Of a DNA stretch of 64,000 nt, positions 16,339 through 24,445 are shown in pieces; the stretch's first letter is position 1, and each line of letters begins with the position of its first letter. A program made the translations under genes and the position numbers. The notes under the pieces are model-generated. The model saw only the letters and a list, made by a program, of their open reading frames with translations, did no database searches and was not told the origin of the DNA. This stretch comes from Clostridia bacterium (GTDB lineage Bacteria; Bacillota; Clostridia; Oscillospirales; CAG-382): the NCBI GenBank assembly GCA_017399965.1, contig JAFQAP010000002.1, positions 17,694 through 81,693 on the forward strand. The letters are read 5' to 3'.

Positions 16339-17013
16339 TTATTTACTTGATGCAATATAGGGTCTTATTGCGCCTGCAATGCTTACTATGGGCATTGTCT
16401 GCAGCCATACCTTGCCGGGGCCGGTGAGCACGGTGAGAAACAGTCCTTCTCCGCCGAACAGCACGTTTTTAACGCCCTGCACTCTCTGTATCTCCATATG
16501 TACGCTTGCTTCAAATGCCGCTACGTTTCCCGTGCTTAAAACCAGCTTTTCGCCGGGAGCAAGCTCTTTTTCTGCCAGATCGCCGTCAATTTCAAGAAAT
16601 GCCGTGCCGTTTCCCGAAAGCTTTTGCATAATAAATCCTTCGCCGCCGAAAAGCCCTGCACCGAAGTTTTTGTTAAAGTGAACAGAAAGCTGCACTCCGC
16701 TTTCGGATGCGAGAAAGCAGTTTTTCTGTGCGATCAAAGCTTTTTCGGGGGTTATATTTACATCGAGAATTTTTCCGGGAAAGCTGGAACCGAAGGTGAT
16801 GGATGCATCTCCCTGTGCGGTGTAAATGTTCTGGAACATACTTTCACCGGTAAAAGCCTTAGAAAACATTTTTCCCACTCCGCCGCCGCTGGTCTCCATT
16901 TTCATATTGGGGGACATCCATATCATAGAGCCCTTTTCGGTTATCATCTTTTCGCCGTCTTCAAGTGCGCAGGTAACGTAGGGGAAAGCACCGCCGTCGA
17001 TAACGTATTTCAT
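16339..17013 (-). CDS. AIM24 / TIGR00266 family protein
   Basis: A 224-residue beta-rich protein of the AIM24 family, which folds as a trimer-of-sheets scaffold. The pattern V-I-D-G-G-A-F-P-Y-V near the start, G-S-M-I-W-M-S-P with a Gly-rich loop S-G-G-G-V-G-K-M, and the repeated G-L-F-G-G-E-G / F-G-G-E-G-L-F motifs are typical. Its biochemical role in bacteria is unknown. AAAGGAGAACAC precedes the ATG. It stands alone between the multi-hairpin element and the hydrolase gene. Confidence 0.85.
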   Translation of the reverse strand: MKYVIDGGAFPYVTCALEDGEKMITEKGSMIWMSPNMKMETSGGGVGKMFSKAFTGESMFQNIYTAQGDASITFGSSFPGKILDVNITPEKALIAQKNCFLASESGVQLSVHFNKNFGAGLFGGEGFIMQKLSGNGTAFLEIDGDLAEKELAPGEKLVLSTGNVAAFEASVHMEIQRVQGVKNVLFGGEGLFLTVLTGPGKVWLQTMPIVSIAGAIRPYIASSK

Positions 17014-17100
17014 AATAAGTGTTCTCCTTTTTAATGTTATAAATAATGTTATAAATATTATATAATATATCGTTAAAATTGTCTATATACCGACCGTATT

Positions 17101-17853
17101 TTACTTTACAAATTTCTCTATTTCTTCTGCGGTAAGGAGTATTTGCTCCTTAGCCGTTACAGTAGGCGTTCCGTCGCCTTTTTGCTTTCCGTACACACCG
17201 AAATATGCGTGGCATCCGCCGTCTATCACTGTTTCAGTAAAATTTTGAGGCAGATTGGTTATGTTGGCGTTGTATTTTTCCCTGTTCATAACCTTATCCT
17301 CGCTTCCGTATACGGAAAGCACCTTAAGCTCGGTTGAAGATAGGTCGGCGGTGGAATACGAGCCCAGCAGAATCAGCCCGTTAAATTCATTTGCGTGGCT
17401 TTCAAGATAAGACGCCGCCATTGATCCGCCCAGGGAATGACCGCCGATATACCAATTTTCGATATTCGGGTATTGCCGGCGAATGCCGTCTGCGGCGTTT
17501 ATATCCAGAACCGCCAGATTAAAAGGCATTTCCACAAGAAAACAAATAATGTTTTTTTCCGCGCACGCACGCATCAGCGGTATGTATGCGGTGTATTCCA
17601 CCTTGCCGCCGGGATAAAATATCAATGCCGCTTCAGGGTTTTCGGGCTCAAAAACTATTGTGCCGTCGGTAAGCGCGGTCTGGCGTATTGATGCGGATAC
17701 GGTAAAAGCGTTTATCGCATCGGCATCCGCACGGTAATAATCATTTACATATATTCCGCAGGCGGCAATTATCAGCACAAAGACCGCTGTCAGCGATGTC
17801 AGCCATATGAATATTCGCTTTTTTCGTTTGTTTTTAAAAAATTCGGTTTTCAT
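17101..17853 (-). CDS. Membrane-anchored alpha/beta hydrolase
   Basis: A 250-residue hydrolase with an N-terminal membrane helix (about 13-32) after a very basic start, so the enzyme domain should face outside. The fold shows the nucleophile elbow G-G-H-S-L-G-G-S, the acid in Y-G-S-E-D-K-V and the catalytic His in D-G-G-C-H-A-Y-F. This matches the Abhydrolase_5 type found in clostridia. The substrate is unknown. Its ATG overlaps the stop of the ArsR-AraC regulator by 4 bases (17850-17853), so the two are translated together and the hydrolase may be metal-regulated. Confidence 0.82.
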   Translation of the reverse strand: MKTEFFKNKRKKRIFIWLTSLTAVFVLIIAACGIYVNDYYRADADAINAFTVSASIRQTALTDGTIVFEPENPEAALIFYPGGKVEYTAYIPLMRACAEKNIICFLVEMPFNLAVLDINAADGIRRQYPNIENWYIGGHSLGGSMAASYLESHANEFNGLILLGSYSTADLSSTELKVLSVYGSEDKVMNREKYNANITNLPQNFTETVIDGGCHAYFGVYGKQKGDGTPTVTAKEQILLTAEEIEKFVK

Positions 17854-18569
17854 TGTTGTTTTTCCCCTTTGCTTTTCTTTCTGTAATCTGTGGGCAGTAC
17901 CCCGTATTCCTGCTTAAACGCCGCGCTAAAACGGCTTTGGCTGTCGTACCCTACCTCTTTTGCCGCGGCAAAAATACTTGTTTGGGTATCCTTTAAAAGC
18001 CTTGCCGCCTTTTCTAAGCGGTGCTTTTTTATATGTGCGGCAACGGAATCACCGTACACCTCCTTGAATATCTTTTTAAGTGTTGTGGTGTTTATATGAA
18101 ACGTTTTTGAAAGCTCCTCAATGGTTATCCGCTCCGAAAGGTGCTCTGTAAGATATTCGTGTACCGCATATATTATCTCTCTGTGAGAAATACCGTTTTC
18201 TTCGGTTTCGGGGCAGGAAACCTCCATTACCTGCTCAAGAATTTCGTGCAGCAGCTTGCTTTCCGCCGTGTCTGCGGCGCGGTAATACACTTCTTTTCCT
18301 TCCCGCCTGCTTTCTATAAGGTTTAGCTCTCTTAAAGGGCGCAAATGGTGGGAAACGGCAGGGCTTGTCATATTAAGGAGTGCGGCAATGTTTATTACAC
18401 ATTCTTCTCTGTGGCAAAGAAGCCAGAACACCCGCAGACGGGTAGTATCCCCCAATTGCCTGAACAGCTCGGATGCGCTTTGAAAACGGGTAAGAACGCT
18501 TAGCTCCTTGTATATTTTAACTGCATTTTTACTGTCCCCGTGGTTGTGGGGAAGCTTGAATTCTTTCAT
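17850..18569 (-). CDS. ArsR-AraC fusion metalloregulator
   Basis: A 239-residue regulator joining two DNA-binding modules. Residues about 30-110 are an ArsR/SmtB winged helix (L-F-R-Q-L-G-D-T-T-R-L-R, E-E-C-V-I-N-I, S-P-A-V-S-H-H-L, R-R-E-G-K-E-V-Y-Y). Residues about 140-235 are an AraC-type double HTH (T-I-E-E-L-S-K-T-F-H, A-A-K-E-V-G-Y-D-S-Q-S-R-F-S). The E-C-V segment keeps one Cys of the CadC-like alpha3N/alpha3 metal site. I start at the ATG at 18569 with AAGAGGA upstream; the frame opens 14 codons earlier. It is divergent from the HMA peptide and the P-type ATPase. Confidence 0.88.
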   Translation of the reverse strand: MKEFKLPHNHGDSKNAVKIYKELSVLTRFQSASELFRQLGDTTRLRVFWLLCHREECVINIAALLNMTSPAVSHHLRPLRELNLIESRREGKEVYYRAADTAESKLLHEILEQVMEVSCPETEENGISHREIIYAVHEYLTEHLSERITIEELSKTFHINTTTLKKIFKEVYGDSVAAHIKKHRLEKAARLLKDTQTSIFAAAKEVGYDSQSRFSAAFKQEYGVLPTDYRKKSKGEKQQ

Positions 18570-18625
18570 ATTTATCCTCTTTGGAAACGGTGTTCGCCCT
18601 TTCGGAAGCAAATTGCGAAAGAGTG

Positions 18626-18686
18626 TTGAATTATTGCTTTTTCTACATTATACTGCATTTGAAACAATTAAGCAACTGCTTAATTG
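18626..18686. promoter_or_regulatory. Divergent promoters sharing one ArsR-type operator
   Basis: The operator CAATTAAGCA-AC-TGCTTAATTG (18665-18686) is a perfect 10-2-10 inverted repeat. The + promoter is TTGAAT (18626-18631), 17-bp spacer, TATACT (18649-18654), with the operator at its start site. The - promoter is TTGCTT (18675-18670), 17-bp spacer, TATAAT (18652-18647), with its -35 inside the operator. One bound regulator would shut both directions. Confidence 0.85.
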
Positions 18687-18715
18687 AATATTATTTTAAA
18701 AGGGAACCGATTATT

Positions 18716-18934
18716 ATGAAAAAAATCTATAATATAGAAGTGGATTGCGCAAACTGCGCCAATTTAATGGAAAAAGCGGCGGCAAATACAGAGGGAGTTT
18801 TGTCCGCAAGCGTAAACTTTATGCTGCTTAAAATGGAAATAGAATTTGCCGACGGCGCAAACGAAAAAAAGGTAATGAAATCCGTGCTTAAGGCTTGCAG
18901 ACGTATCGAGCCGGATTGCGAAATAGAGTTTTAA
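18716..18934 (+). CDS. Stand-alone HMA (heavy-metal-associated) domain peptide
   Basis: A 72-residue ferredoxin-like HMA domain with the metal-binding C-x-x-C in D-C-A-N-C-A-N (residues 11-14), slightly unlike the usual M-x-C-x-x-C. It should bind Zn, Cd or Cu and pass it to the P-type ATPase that starts 4 bases later. That ATPase lacks an N-terminal HMA domain, so this looks like the missing domain carried as a separate protein. AAAGGGAA precedes the ATG. It is under the ArsR-AraC operator. Confidence 0.87.
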   Translation: MKKIYNIEVDCANCANLMEKAAANTEGVLSASVNFMLLKMEIEFADGANEKKVMKSVLKACRRIEPDCEIEF

Positions 18935-18938
18935 GACC

Positions 18939-20819
18939 ATGAACAAAAAACAAAAAAAGCTGCTTTTTCGCATACTCATATCTTTTGCCTTAACGGCGCT
19001 TCTTTTGGTCGTGCCCATAAGCGGAGTATACCGTTTTATATGCTATTTTGCCGTGTATCTTGTTATCGGCTTTGATATTCTCCGCAAAGCGGCAAAGGGT
19101 ATATTAAACGGCAGAGTGTTTGATGAAAACTTTTTAATGTCCATAGCAACACTGGGCGCTTTCGCTTTGGCAATATACACCAAAAGCGGGGATTATCTTG
19201 AAGGCGTGGCGGTTATGCTTTTTTACTGCACGGGTGAGCTTTTTCAAAGCTTTGCCGTGGGCAAAAGCCGTAAAAGCATAGCGGCGCTTATGGACATCCG
19301 CCCCGACCGCGCAAATTTAAAAACCGAAAACGGCGTCGTTACAGTCAGCCCCCAAGAGATAAGGGCAGGGGATATTATACTTGTTGACCCCGGTGAAAAG
19401 GTACCCTTGGACGGTGTGGTATTAAAAGGCGCGTCCTCTCTCAACACAAGCGCGCTTACGGGCGAAAGCATCCCGCGGGACGTAAGCGAGGGGGATGAAG
19501 TCATAAGCGGCTGTGTTAATATGACGGGAGCCTTGGAGGTGCGTGTTACCAAGACCTACGAGGACTCTACTGTCAATAAAATTCTGGAGCTGGTGTCCTC
19601 CGCTTCCTCTAAAAAATCCCGATTTGAAGCCTTTATATCCCGTTTCGCAAGGGTATATACTCCTATCGTGTGCGGCTGTGCGGCGGTGCTGGCGCTTGTT
19701 CCGCCTTCGGTAAATATGTTATTAAGCTTGCCTGCGGGCTTTGATATATGGCTGTACCGCGCACTTACCTTTTTGGTGGTAAGCTGCCCCTGTGCTTTGG
19801 TGATAAGCGTTCCTTTAAGCTTTTTCGCAGGGTTGGGCTGCGCAAGCAAAAACGGAATACTCATAAAAGGCTCAAACTATCTGGAAGCTCTTTCGAAAAC
19901 CGAATATATGGTGTTTGATAAAACCGGTACTCTTACCAAAGGCGAGTTTTCGGTTACGGATATAGTATCCTTCGGTATTTCGCAAGAGGAGCTTTTGCGC
20001 TTTGCGGCATATTGCGAATGTGCATCCTCCCACCCTATCGCCCAAAGCCTTAAAAAAGCATACGGAAAGAGCATTAACAGAGATGCTGTGCGCAATATCA
20101 AAGAGCTTGCGGGCAGAGGCGTTACCGCAGAAGCAGACGGAAAAGTTATTGCCGTGGGCAATGCAGACCTTATGGAAGAAGCGGGGGCAGCAATTCCGAG
20201 CAGTCTTCCGAAAGGAAACTCTGTTCACGTAGCTCTTGACGGGGTATACGCAGGATATCTGCTTATTTCCGATACGGTCAAAGAAAATTCCGCCAACGCT
20301 TTAGGCTTGTTAAAAAAGGCGGGTATCAAAAAAACGGTAATGCTTACGGGAGATAACGCCTTCGAAGCAAAAAGAATTTCCGATACCGTGGGCACAGACG
20401 AATTCAAAAGCGGTCTGTACCCTCATCAAAAGGTAGAGGCTGTGGAAGAATATCTTTTGCAAAAGCCGAAAAGATCCGTTCTCGCTTTCGTAGGGGACGG
20501 GATAAACGATGCGCCCGTGCTTTCCCGCGCAGACGTAGGTATCGCCATGGGCGGAATGGGGTCGGATGCCGCTATCGAAGCCGCAGATGTAGTGCTTATG
20601 GATGATGATCCTATGCAGCTTGTTTCCGCTTTGAAGATATCCCGTAAATGTGTAGGTATCGTCTATGGGAATATCGCATTTTCCCTTTTGGTAAAATTCT
20701 CATGCCTTGCTTTAACCGCCTTCGGCGTGTCCGATATGTGGTTTGCCATATTTGCGGACGTGGGTGTAATGATACTCGCCGTGCTAAATGCCATGCGTGC
20801 GTTTTATATTAAAAAATAA
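18939..20819 (+). CDS. P1B-type heavy-metal ATPase (Zn/Cd/Pb exporter type)
   Basis: A 626-residue ATP-driven metal exporter. In order: two N-terminal helix pairs, the actuator T-G-E-S near 174, the membrane metal site S-C-P-C-A-L (Cys283/Cys285), the phosphorylation site D-K-T-G-T-L-T with Asp327, the ATP-binding H-P motif in S-S-H-P-I, and the hinge G-D-G-I-N-D-A-P. The last helices carry A-D-V-G-V-M-I-L, an Asp typical of the Zn/Cd (ZntA/CadA) subclass and not of copper pumps. No N-terminal HMA domain is present; it is supplied by the preceding gene. Regulated by the ArsR-AraC fusion. Confidence 0.94.
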   Translation: MNKKQKKLLFRILISFALTALLLVVPISGVYRFICYFAVYLVIGFDILRKAAKGILNGRVFDENFLMSIATLGAFALAIYTKSGDYLEGVAVMLFYCTGELFQSFAVGKSRKSIAALMDIRPDRANLKTENGVVTVSPQEIRAGDIILVDPGEKVPLDGVVLKGASSLNTSALTGESIPRDVSEGDEVISGCVNMTGALEVRVTKTYEDSTVNKILELVSSASSKKSRFEAFISRFARVYTPIVCGCAAVLALVPPSVNMLLSLPAGFDIWLYRALTFLVVSCPCALVISVPLSFFAGLGCASKNGILIKGSNYLEALSKTEYMVFDKTGTLTKGEFSVTDIVSFGISQEELLRFAAYCECASSHPIAQSLKKAYGKSINRDAVRNIKELAGRGVTAEADGKVIAVGNADLMEEAGAAIPSSLPKGNSVHVALDGVYAGYLLISDTVKENSANALGLLKKAGIKKTVMLTGDNAFEAKRISDTVGTDEFKSGLYPHQKVEAVEEYLLQKPKRSVLAFVGDGINDAPVLSRADVGIAMGGMGSDAAIEAADVVLMDDDPMQLVSALKISRKCVGIVYGNIAFSLLVKFSCLALTAFGVSDMWFAIFADVGVMILAVLNAMRAFYIKK

Positions 20820-20820
20820 C

Positions 20821-20846
20821 AAAAAGCCATCAACCGATGGCTTTTT
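20821..20846. terminator. Bidirectional terminator
   Basis: AAAAAGCCATC and GATGGCTTTTT form an 11-bp stem with an AACC loop directly after the ATPase stop. It also serves the convergent YwaF-like gene. Confidence 0.9.
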
Positions 20847-20852
20847 GTGTCT

Positions 20853-21728
20853 TTATTTTGCTTTTGCCGTGAGTTTTTTAACAATAATGCATTTTTTTGC
20901 TTTTACATCGCTCACAAAATTCTTCCCGTCGAAAATCATACACAAAAGGAAGGAAAGGGGAGTTACAAGCAGGAAAACGGGAACAATTATCCAGAACCAG
21001 GGCCAATATTTTTCCTGTCCCGCATACTGTCCCACAGGTACGGTCTTGAAAATTTCCGGTGTGAATATGGCGAAAAAGCTTCCGATCGCATCGTTCACTC
21101 CCGGGCCCCATATGTATGAGGTGTTTTTGTAGCCTATTCCGAGGAAATTATTTTCGGAATGTAAAGGAACAAATCCCAATTCCGCCTGGAACAATTGATT
21201 AAGCATAATAAACAGCATTAACAGAAGCAGTCCCACGGGCGCGGAAAATACGCGCTTGTAAGAGAGCTTGTGGTGCTTGAACAGTACCGAAAGAAGGGGA
21301 ACTGCCATTACCATCCAATGATGGAAATAAAAGCGTACTATATCCAGCTGTTCCGCAAGCTGGTCTACCTTTGCCATAGGCTCCTGAGGGTAGAACAAAG
21401 CAATAAGACCGCTTAATACGCCGATATAAAACATATAGTCCTTTATCTTTTCGTTTTTGGAAAAGAACATAAAAGGGAACAAAGCAATATTTGCGGCGCA
21501 AATGTTTACAAACCAGCTGTCACGCAGCATTCTCGCTTCGTCTATGCTGTAGGGTGGGATGTATACTTTCAGAAAATGGAGCAAAAAGCCAACAACGAGT
21601 AATGCAAACAGTACGGTTTTTTGCAACTTCACACTGCGGTTTCTCAGCAGAAAATATAATCCTGCGGTGGCGCCTGCGGCAAGAATCAGCCAGAAGAAGT
21701 ACCAGAAATTAAACATACTTATATACAT
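20853..21728 (-). CDS. YwaF-like (TIGR02206) membrane protein
   Basis: A 291-residue protein with about seven membrane helices. The segment F-Y-F-H-H-W-M-V-M-A-V-P with paired His, N-I-C-A-A-N-I-A-L-F-P in the middle and N-D-A-I-G-S-F-F near the end fit the YwaF/TMEM164-like family of unknown function. I chose the ATG at 21728 with GGAGGAAG upstream; the frame opens 16 codons earlier. It has its own promoter and shares a terminator with the metal ATPase. Confidence 0.78.
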   Translation of the reverse strand: MYISMFNFWYFFWLILAAGATAGLYFLLRNRSVKLQKTVLFALLVVGFLLHFLKVYIPPYSIDEARMLRDSWFVNICAANIALFPFMFFSKNEKIKDYMFYIGVLSGLIALFYPQEPMAKVDQLAEQLDIVRFYFHHWMVMAVPLLSVLFKHHKLSYKRVFSAPVGLLLLMLFIMLNQLFQAELGFVPLHSENNFLGIGYKNTSYIWGPGVNDAIGSFFAIFTPEIFKTVPVGQYAGQEKYWPWFWIIVPVFLLVTPLSFLLCMIFDGKNFVSDVKAKKCIIVKKLTAKAK

Positions 21729-21752
21729 TTTAATCTTCCTCCATATGCGGCA

Positions 21753-21781
21753 ATTATATACCTTTTTCGTCCGCAAGTCAA
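21753..21781 (-). promoter_or_regulatory. Promoter of the YwaF-like gene
   Basis: On the - strand, TTGACT (21781-21776), 17-bp spacer, TATAAT (21758-21753), 25 bases before the chosen start. Confidence 0.85.
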
Positions 21782-21965
21782 GTGATTATGACAAACCCGC
21801 TCTTTTCTGCTGTCGATAATTCATATATGTTGCGATAAAAAGCGGTTGTTTTTTTTGGTATTTCTTTTAAAAAAATGTTCTTAAACGGGTAGAAAACTTC
21901 ATATTTATATGTTATAATAAATATGTAGAGAGATTTTTGTTTTTAAAAAACGAAATTGGTGAAAG

Positions 21966-23483
21966 ATGAAGAAATTATTATTCAGTAAAATAAAAGAAGC
22001 GTTGATTTCGGTGCTTCCGGTAACGCTCATAGTGGTAATGCTCAATTTCACTCCCCTCATAAACGTGGGCGGAGGAGAGATGCTCATTTTCGGCGTGTCC
22101 GCTTTGTTTTTGATTCTGGGTATAGGCTTTTTTACCTTGGGCGCAGACATTGCCATGACACCTATGGGTGAGCATGTGGGTTCGGGACTTACCAAATCCA
22201 AAAATTTAAAGCTTTTGCTTGCCGTTTGCTTTGCTTTGGGCGTGCTTATTACCGTAGCGGAACCGGACCTTACAGTGCTTGCGGATCAGGTGGGAAGCAA
22301 ATACATAATACTTTTCGTGGGGCTGGGCGTAGGTCTGTTTTTAGTGTTGTCCATACTCAAAATCGTGCTGAAAAAAGATCTGGCGGGCATACTCATATAT
22401 TTTTATATGGTGCTGTTTGCCGCAGCTTTGGTACTTGTGGCAACCGATCCCGAAAAATTCACGCTTTTGCCCTTGTCCTTTGATTCCGGCGGCGTGACCA
22501 CAGGTCCCATAACCGTTCCCTTTATAATGGCTCTGGGCGTAGGTATTGCCGCAACCATCGGCGGCAGAAACTCCAGCGAAAACAGCTTCGGTTTGGTGGC
22601 AATGTGCTCTGTCGGTCCTATTCTTGCGGTGCTGCTTTTAAGCATTGTAAACGGCGGCGATATTTCCGCACCCGGCGTAGAGGACTATATGTTTGCGGAA
22701 GATATATGGGAAGCTGTATTGCATACCCTTTTTAAAACCACAAAAGACGTAACCCTGGCTTTGGGATTGGTAGTGGCGTTCTTCTTTATCATAAACTTTA
22801 TCTTCTTGAAGCTGCCAAAGAAAAAGCTTTTCCAGATATCAGTAGGTGCCGCAATCACTTACGTGGGACTGATAATCTTTCTCACCTCGGTTCACGTGGG
22901 ATTTATGCCCGTAGGCTTTAAAATGGGTAAGGAGCTTGCAAAATCATCTCCCGCAGTTATTGCCGCGGTGGGATTTGTGCTGGGTCTGGTGGTAGTTCTG
23001 GCAGAGCCTGCGGTGCACGTGCTCAACAAGCAGGTAGAAGAGATCACCAACGGCACAGTTTCCAAAACCGCAATGATGTTCGCTTTAAGCATCGGCGTGG
23101 GACTTTCCATATGTCTTTCGGTCATCCGAATTATTTTCGGATTTTCCGTATTGTATTATCTTGTGCCCGGTTATCTCATTTCCTTGGGATTATCCTTCTT
23201 CGTGCCCAAGATATATACCGCCATCGCCTTTGACTCGGGCGGAGTTGCCTCAGGTCCCTTAACGTCCACGTTCATTCTGCCCTTTGCCATCGGCGCTTGC
23301 TCGGCTATGGGAGGGAACATCTTGTCCGATGCTTTCGGTATCGTCGCCATGGTTGCAATGACACCTTTAATAACCATTCAGCTTTTGGGCTTTACCGCGA
23401 TTTCCAAAAAGCGTGTAAGCGAAAAACTGGCGATGAAGCGTATTCTGGACGAAGACGACGACCAGATCATCCGCTTTTTATAG
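21966..23483 (+). CDS. DUF1538 membrane transporter, duplicated
   Basis: A 505-residue polytopic membrane protein made of two homologous halves. Each half has an A-E-P motif (A-E-P-D-L-T-V-L, later A-E-P-A-V-H-V-L) and an F-D-S-G-G-V motif (with T-T-G-P-I-T, later A-S-G-P-L-T). This inverted or tandem duplication and the conserved FDSGGV boxes identify DUF1538, a predicted transporter with unknown substrate. It is followed by two PII-like genes (9 and -1 bases apart), so its activity is probably gated by small-ligand sensing. A TATAAT at 21913-21918 is a likely -10 box. Confidence 0.88.
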   Translation: MKKLLFSKIKEALISVLPVTLIVVMLNFTPLINVGGGEMLIFGVSALFLILGIGFFTLGADIAMTPMGEHVGSGLTKSKNLKLLLAVCFALGVLITVAEPDLTVLADQVGSKYIILFVGLGVGLFLVLSILKIVLKKDLAGILIYFYMVLFAAALVLVATDPEKFTLLPLSFDSGGVTTGPITVPFIMALGVGIAATIGGRNSSENSFGLVAMCSVGPILAVLLLSIVNGGDISAPGVEDYMFAEDIWEAVLHTLFKTTKDVTLALGLVVAFFFIINFIFLKLPKKKLFQISVGAAITYVGLIIFLTSVHVGFMPVGFKMGKELAKSSPAVIAAVGFVLGLVVVLAEPAVHVLNKQVEEITNGTVSKTAMMFALSIGVGLSICLSVIRIIFGFSVLYYLVPGYLISLGLSFFVPKIYTAIAFDSGGVASGPLTSTFILPFAIGACSAMGGNILSDAFGIVAMVAMTPLITIQLLGFTAISKKRVSEKLAMKRILDEDDDQIIRFL

Positions 23484-23492
23484 GAGGTAGGT

Positions 23493-23924
23493 ATGCCCGT
23501 AAGAGTAATAAAAAGAATAGCAGGGGAAAAAGAATATAAACCTGCGCCCGCAAAGAATCAGGTGTCCAGCGTCCGCAAACTAAAGATTTTGGTTACTGTA
23601 GTGGATAGAAGCAAGACCTTGTTTTACGTGGATCTTTTGGAGCAGTTCGAAGTAAATGTCCAGATGGTAATATACGGAAAAGGCACCGCAAACACACAGA
23701 TGCTGGCGCTTTTGGAGCTTATCGAATCGGATAAATCCGTTATTATTTCTTATATAAGAGAGGATAGGGTAAAAGACGCGCTTGACACTCTGGAGGAAAA
23801 ATTCCATAAGGTCAAAAACGGCAAAGGTATCGCATATACCGTTTCCTTGGATAGTATTATAGGAGTATCGATGTACCAGCTTTTGAGTAACGATCGAACT
23901 ATAAAAGAAGGAGAAAAGAAATAA
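23493..23924 (+). CDS. PII-like regulatory protein, first of a pair
   Basis: A 143-residue protein with a basic N-terminal extension of about 28 residues, then a ferredoxin-like PII core (K-I-L-V-T-V-V-D-R-S, V-N-V-Q-M-V-I-Y-G-K-G-T-A, I-S-Y-I-R-E-D-R-V-K-D-A-L). The last strand is G-K-G-I-A-Y-T-V. The uridylylation Tyr loop of GlnB is absent. It likely binds a nucleotide or small ligand and acts on the DUF1538 protein encoded just before it. AGGAGGTAGG precedes the ATG. Confidence 0.78.
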   Translation: MPVRVIKRIAGEKEYKPAPAKNQVSSVRKLKILVTVVDRSKTLFYVDLLEQFEVNVQMVIYGKGTANTQMLALLELIESDKSVIISYIREDRVKDALDTLEEKFHKVKNGKGIAYTVSLDSIIGVSMYQLLSNDRTIKEGEKK

Positions 23925-24241
23925 TGAGCAGTGGATATAAATGTATACTGGCAATAGTAAATAACGGCTTTTCGGAAGAAGCAATGGAGGCGGCAAAAGC
24001 CTGCGGCGCAAGGGGAGGCACCGTTTTACACGGCAGAGGAACCATTTCCAAGGAAGCGGAAAAGTTTTTCAATATCTCCATCCAGCCGGAAAAAGAAATA
24101 GTTATGATCCTCGCAAACGCTTTGCAAACCGATAATATATTAAAGGGTCTGTATAACGCCATCGGCACCTCCACCCAAGCACAGGGCATAGTCTTCGCCC
24201 TCCCGGTAGACGAAACCGCCGGCCTGGAGCCAAAAGAATAA
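23924..24241 (+). CDS. PII-like regulatory protein, second of a pair
   Basis: A 105-residue PII-superfamily protein. The pattern C-I-L-A-I-V-N-N-G-F-S-E-E-A-M-E-A-A-K, then G-A-R-G-G-T-V-L-H-G-R-G-T, and the final G-I-V-F-A-L-P-V match the short PII-family nitrogen-regulator-like proteins next to DUF1538. Its ATG shares a base with the previous stop (TAATG), so the pair is coupled and may form mixed trimers. No GlnK Tyr51 loop is present. The ligand is unknown. Confidence 0.85.
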   Translation: MSSGYKCILAIVNNGFSEEAMEAAKACGARGGTVLHGRGTISKEAEKFFNISIQPEKEIVMILANALQTDNILKGLYNAIGTSTQAQGIVFALPVDETAGLEPKE

Positions 24242-24247
24242 TAATGA

Positions 24248-24276
24248 AAAAACAGAAGCCGTATGCTTCTGTTTTT
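24248..24276. terminator. Bidirectional terminator
   Basis: AAAAACAGAAGC and GCTTCTGTTTTT make a 12-bp stem with a CGTAT loop, 6 bases after the PII stop. The - strand also reads into a T run, so it can end the pilus operon. Confidence 0.9.
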
Positions 24277-24279
24277 GTT

Positions 24280-24361
24280 GTCGGGGTCCCCGAGAAGCCG
24301 CAAGGCTTCTTGGGGTGATTGTCGGGGTCCCCGAGAAGCCGCAAGGCTTCTTGGGGTGATT
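24280..24361. repeat. Two tandem 41-bp hairpin repeats
   Basis: The 41-base unit occurs at 24280-24320 and again at 24321-24361, nearly or fully identical. Each holds CCCCGAGAAGCC and GGCTTCTTGGGG around a GCAA tetraloop, a 12-bp stem with one wobble, preceded by a CGGGGTCCCCG palindrome. The same CCCCGAGAA arm occurs at 4308 and 5681, so this is a dispersed repeat family. It lies between the PII terminator and the end of the pilus operon. Confidence 0.82.
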
Positions 24362-24445
24362 TTATTGTTTTAAGATGTGGTGGAACTTCGACTTTGCCAA
24401 GAGCTTTGGGCAAAACACAGTCATATATACTGCTTTGCAACAAGT

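Noticed and set aside
24102..24443. 113-codon open frame on the - strand at the end of the pilus operon
   Set aside because: It runs through the hairpin repeats and into the PII gene; the peptide only mirrors the repeat.
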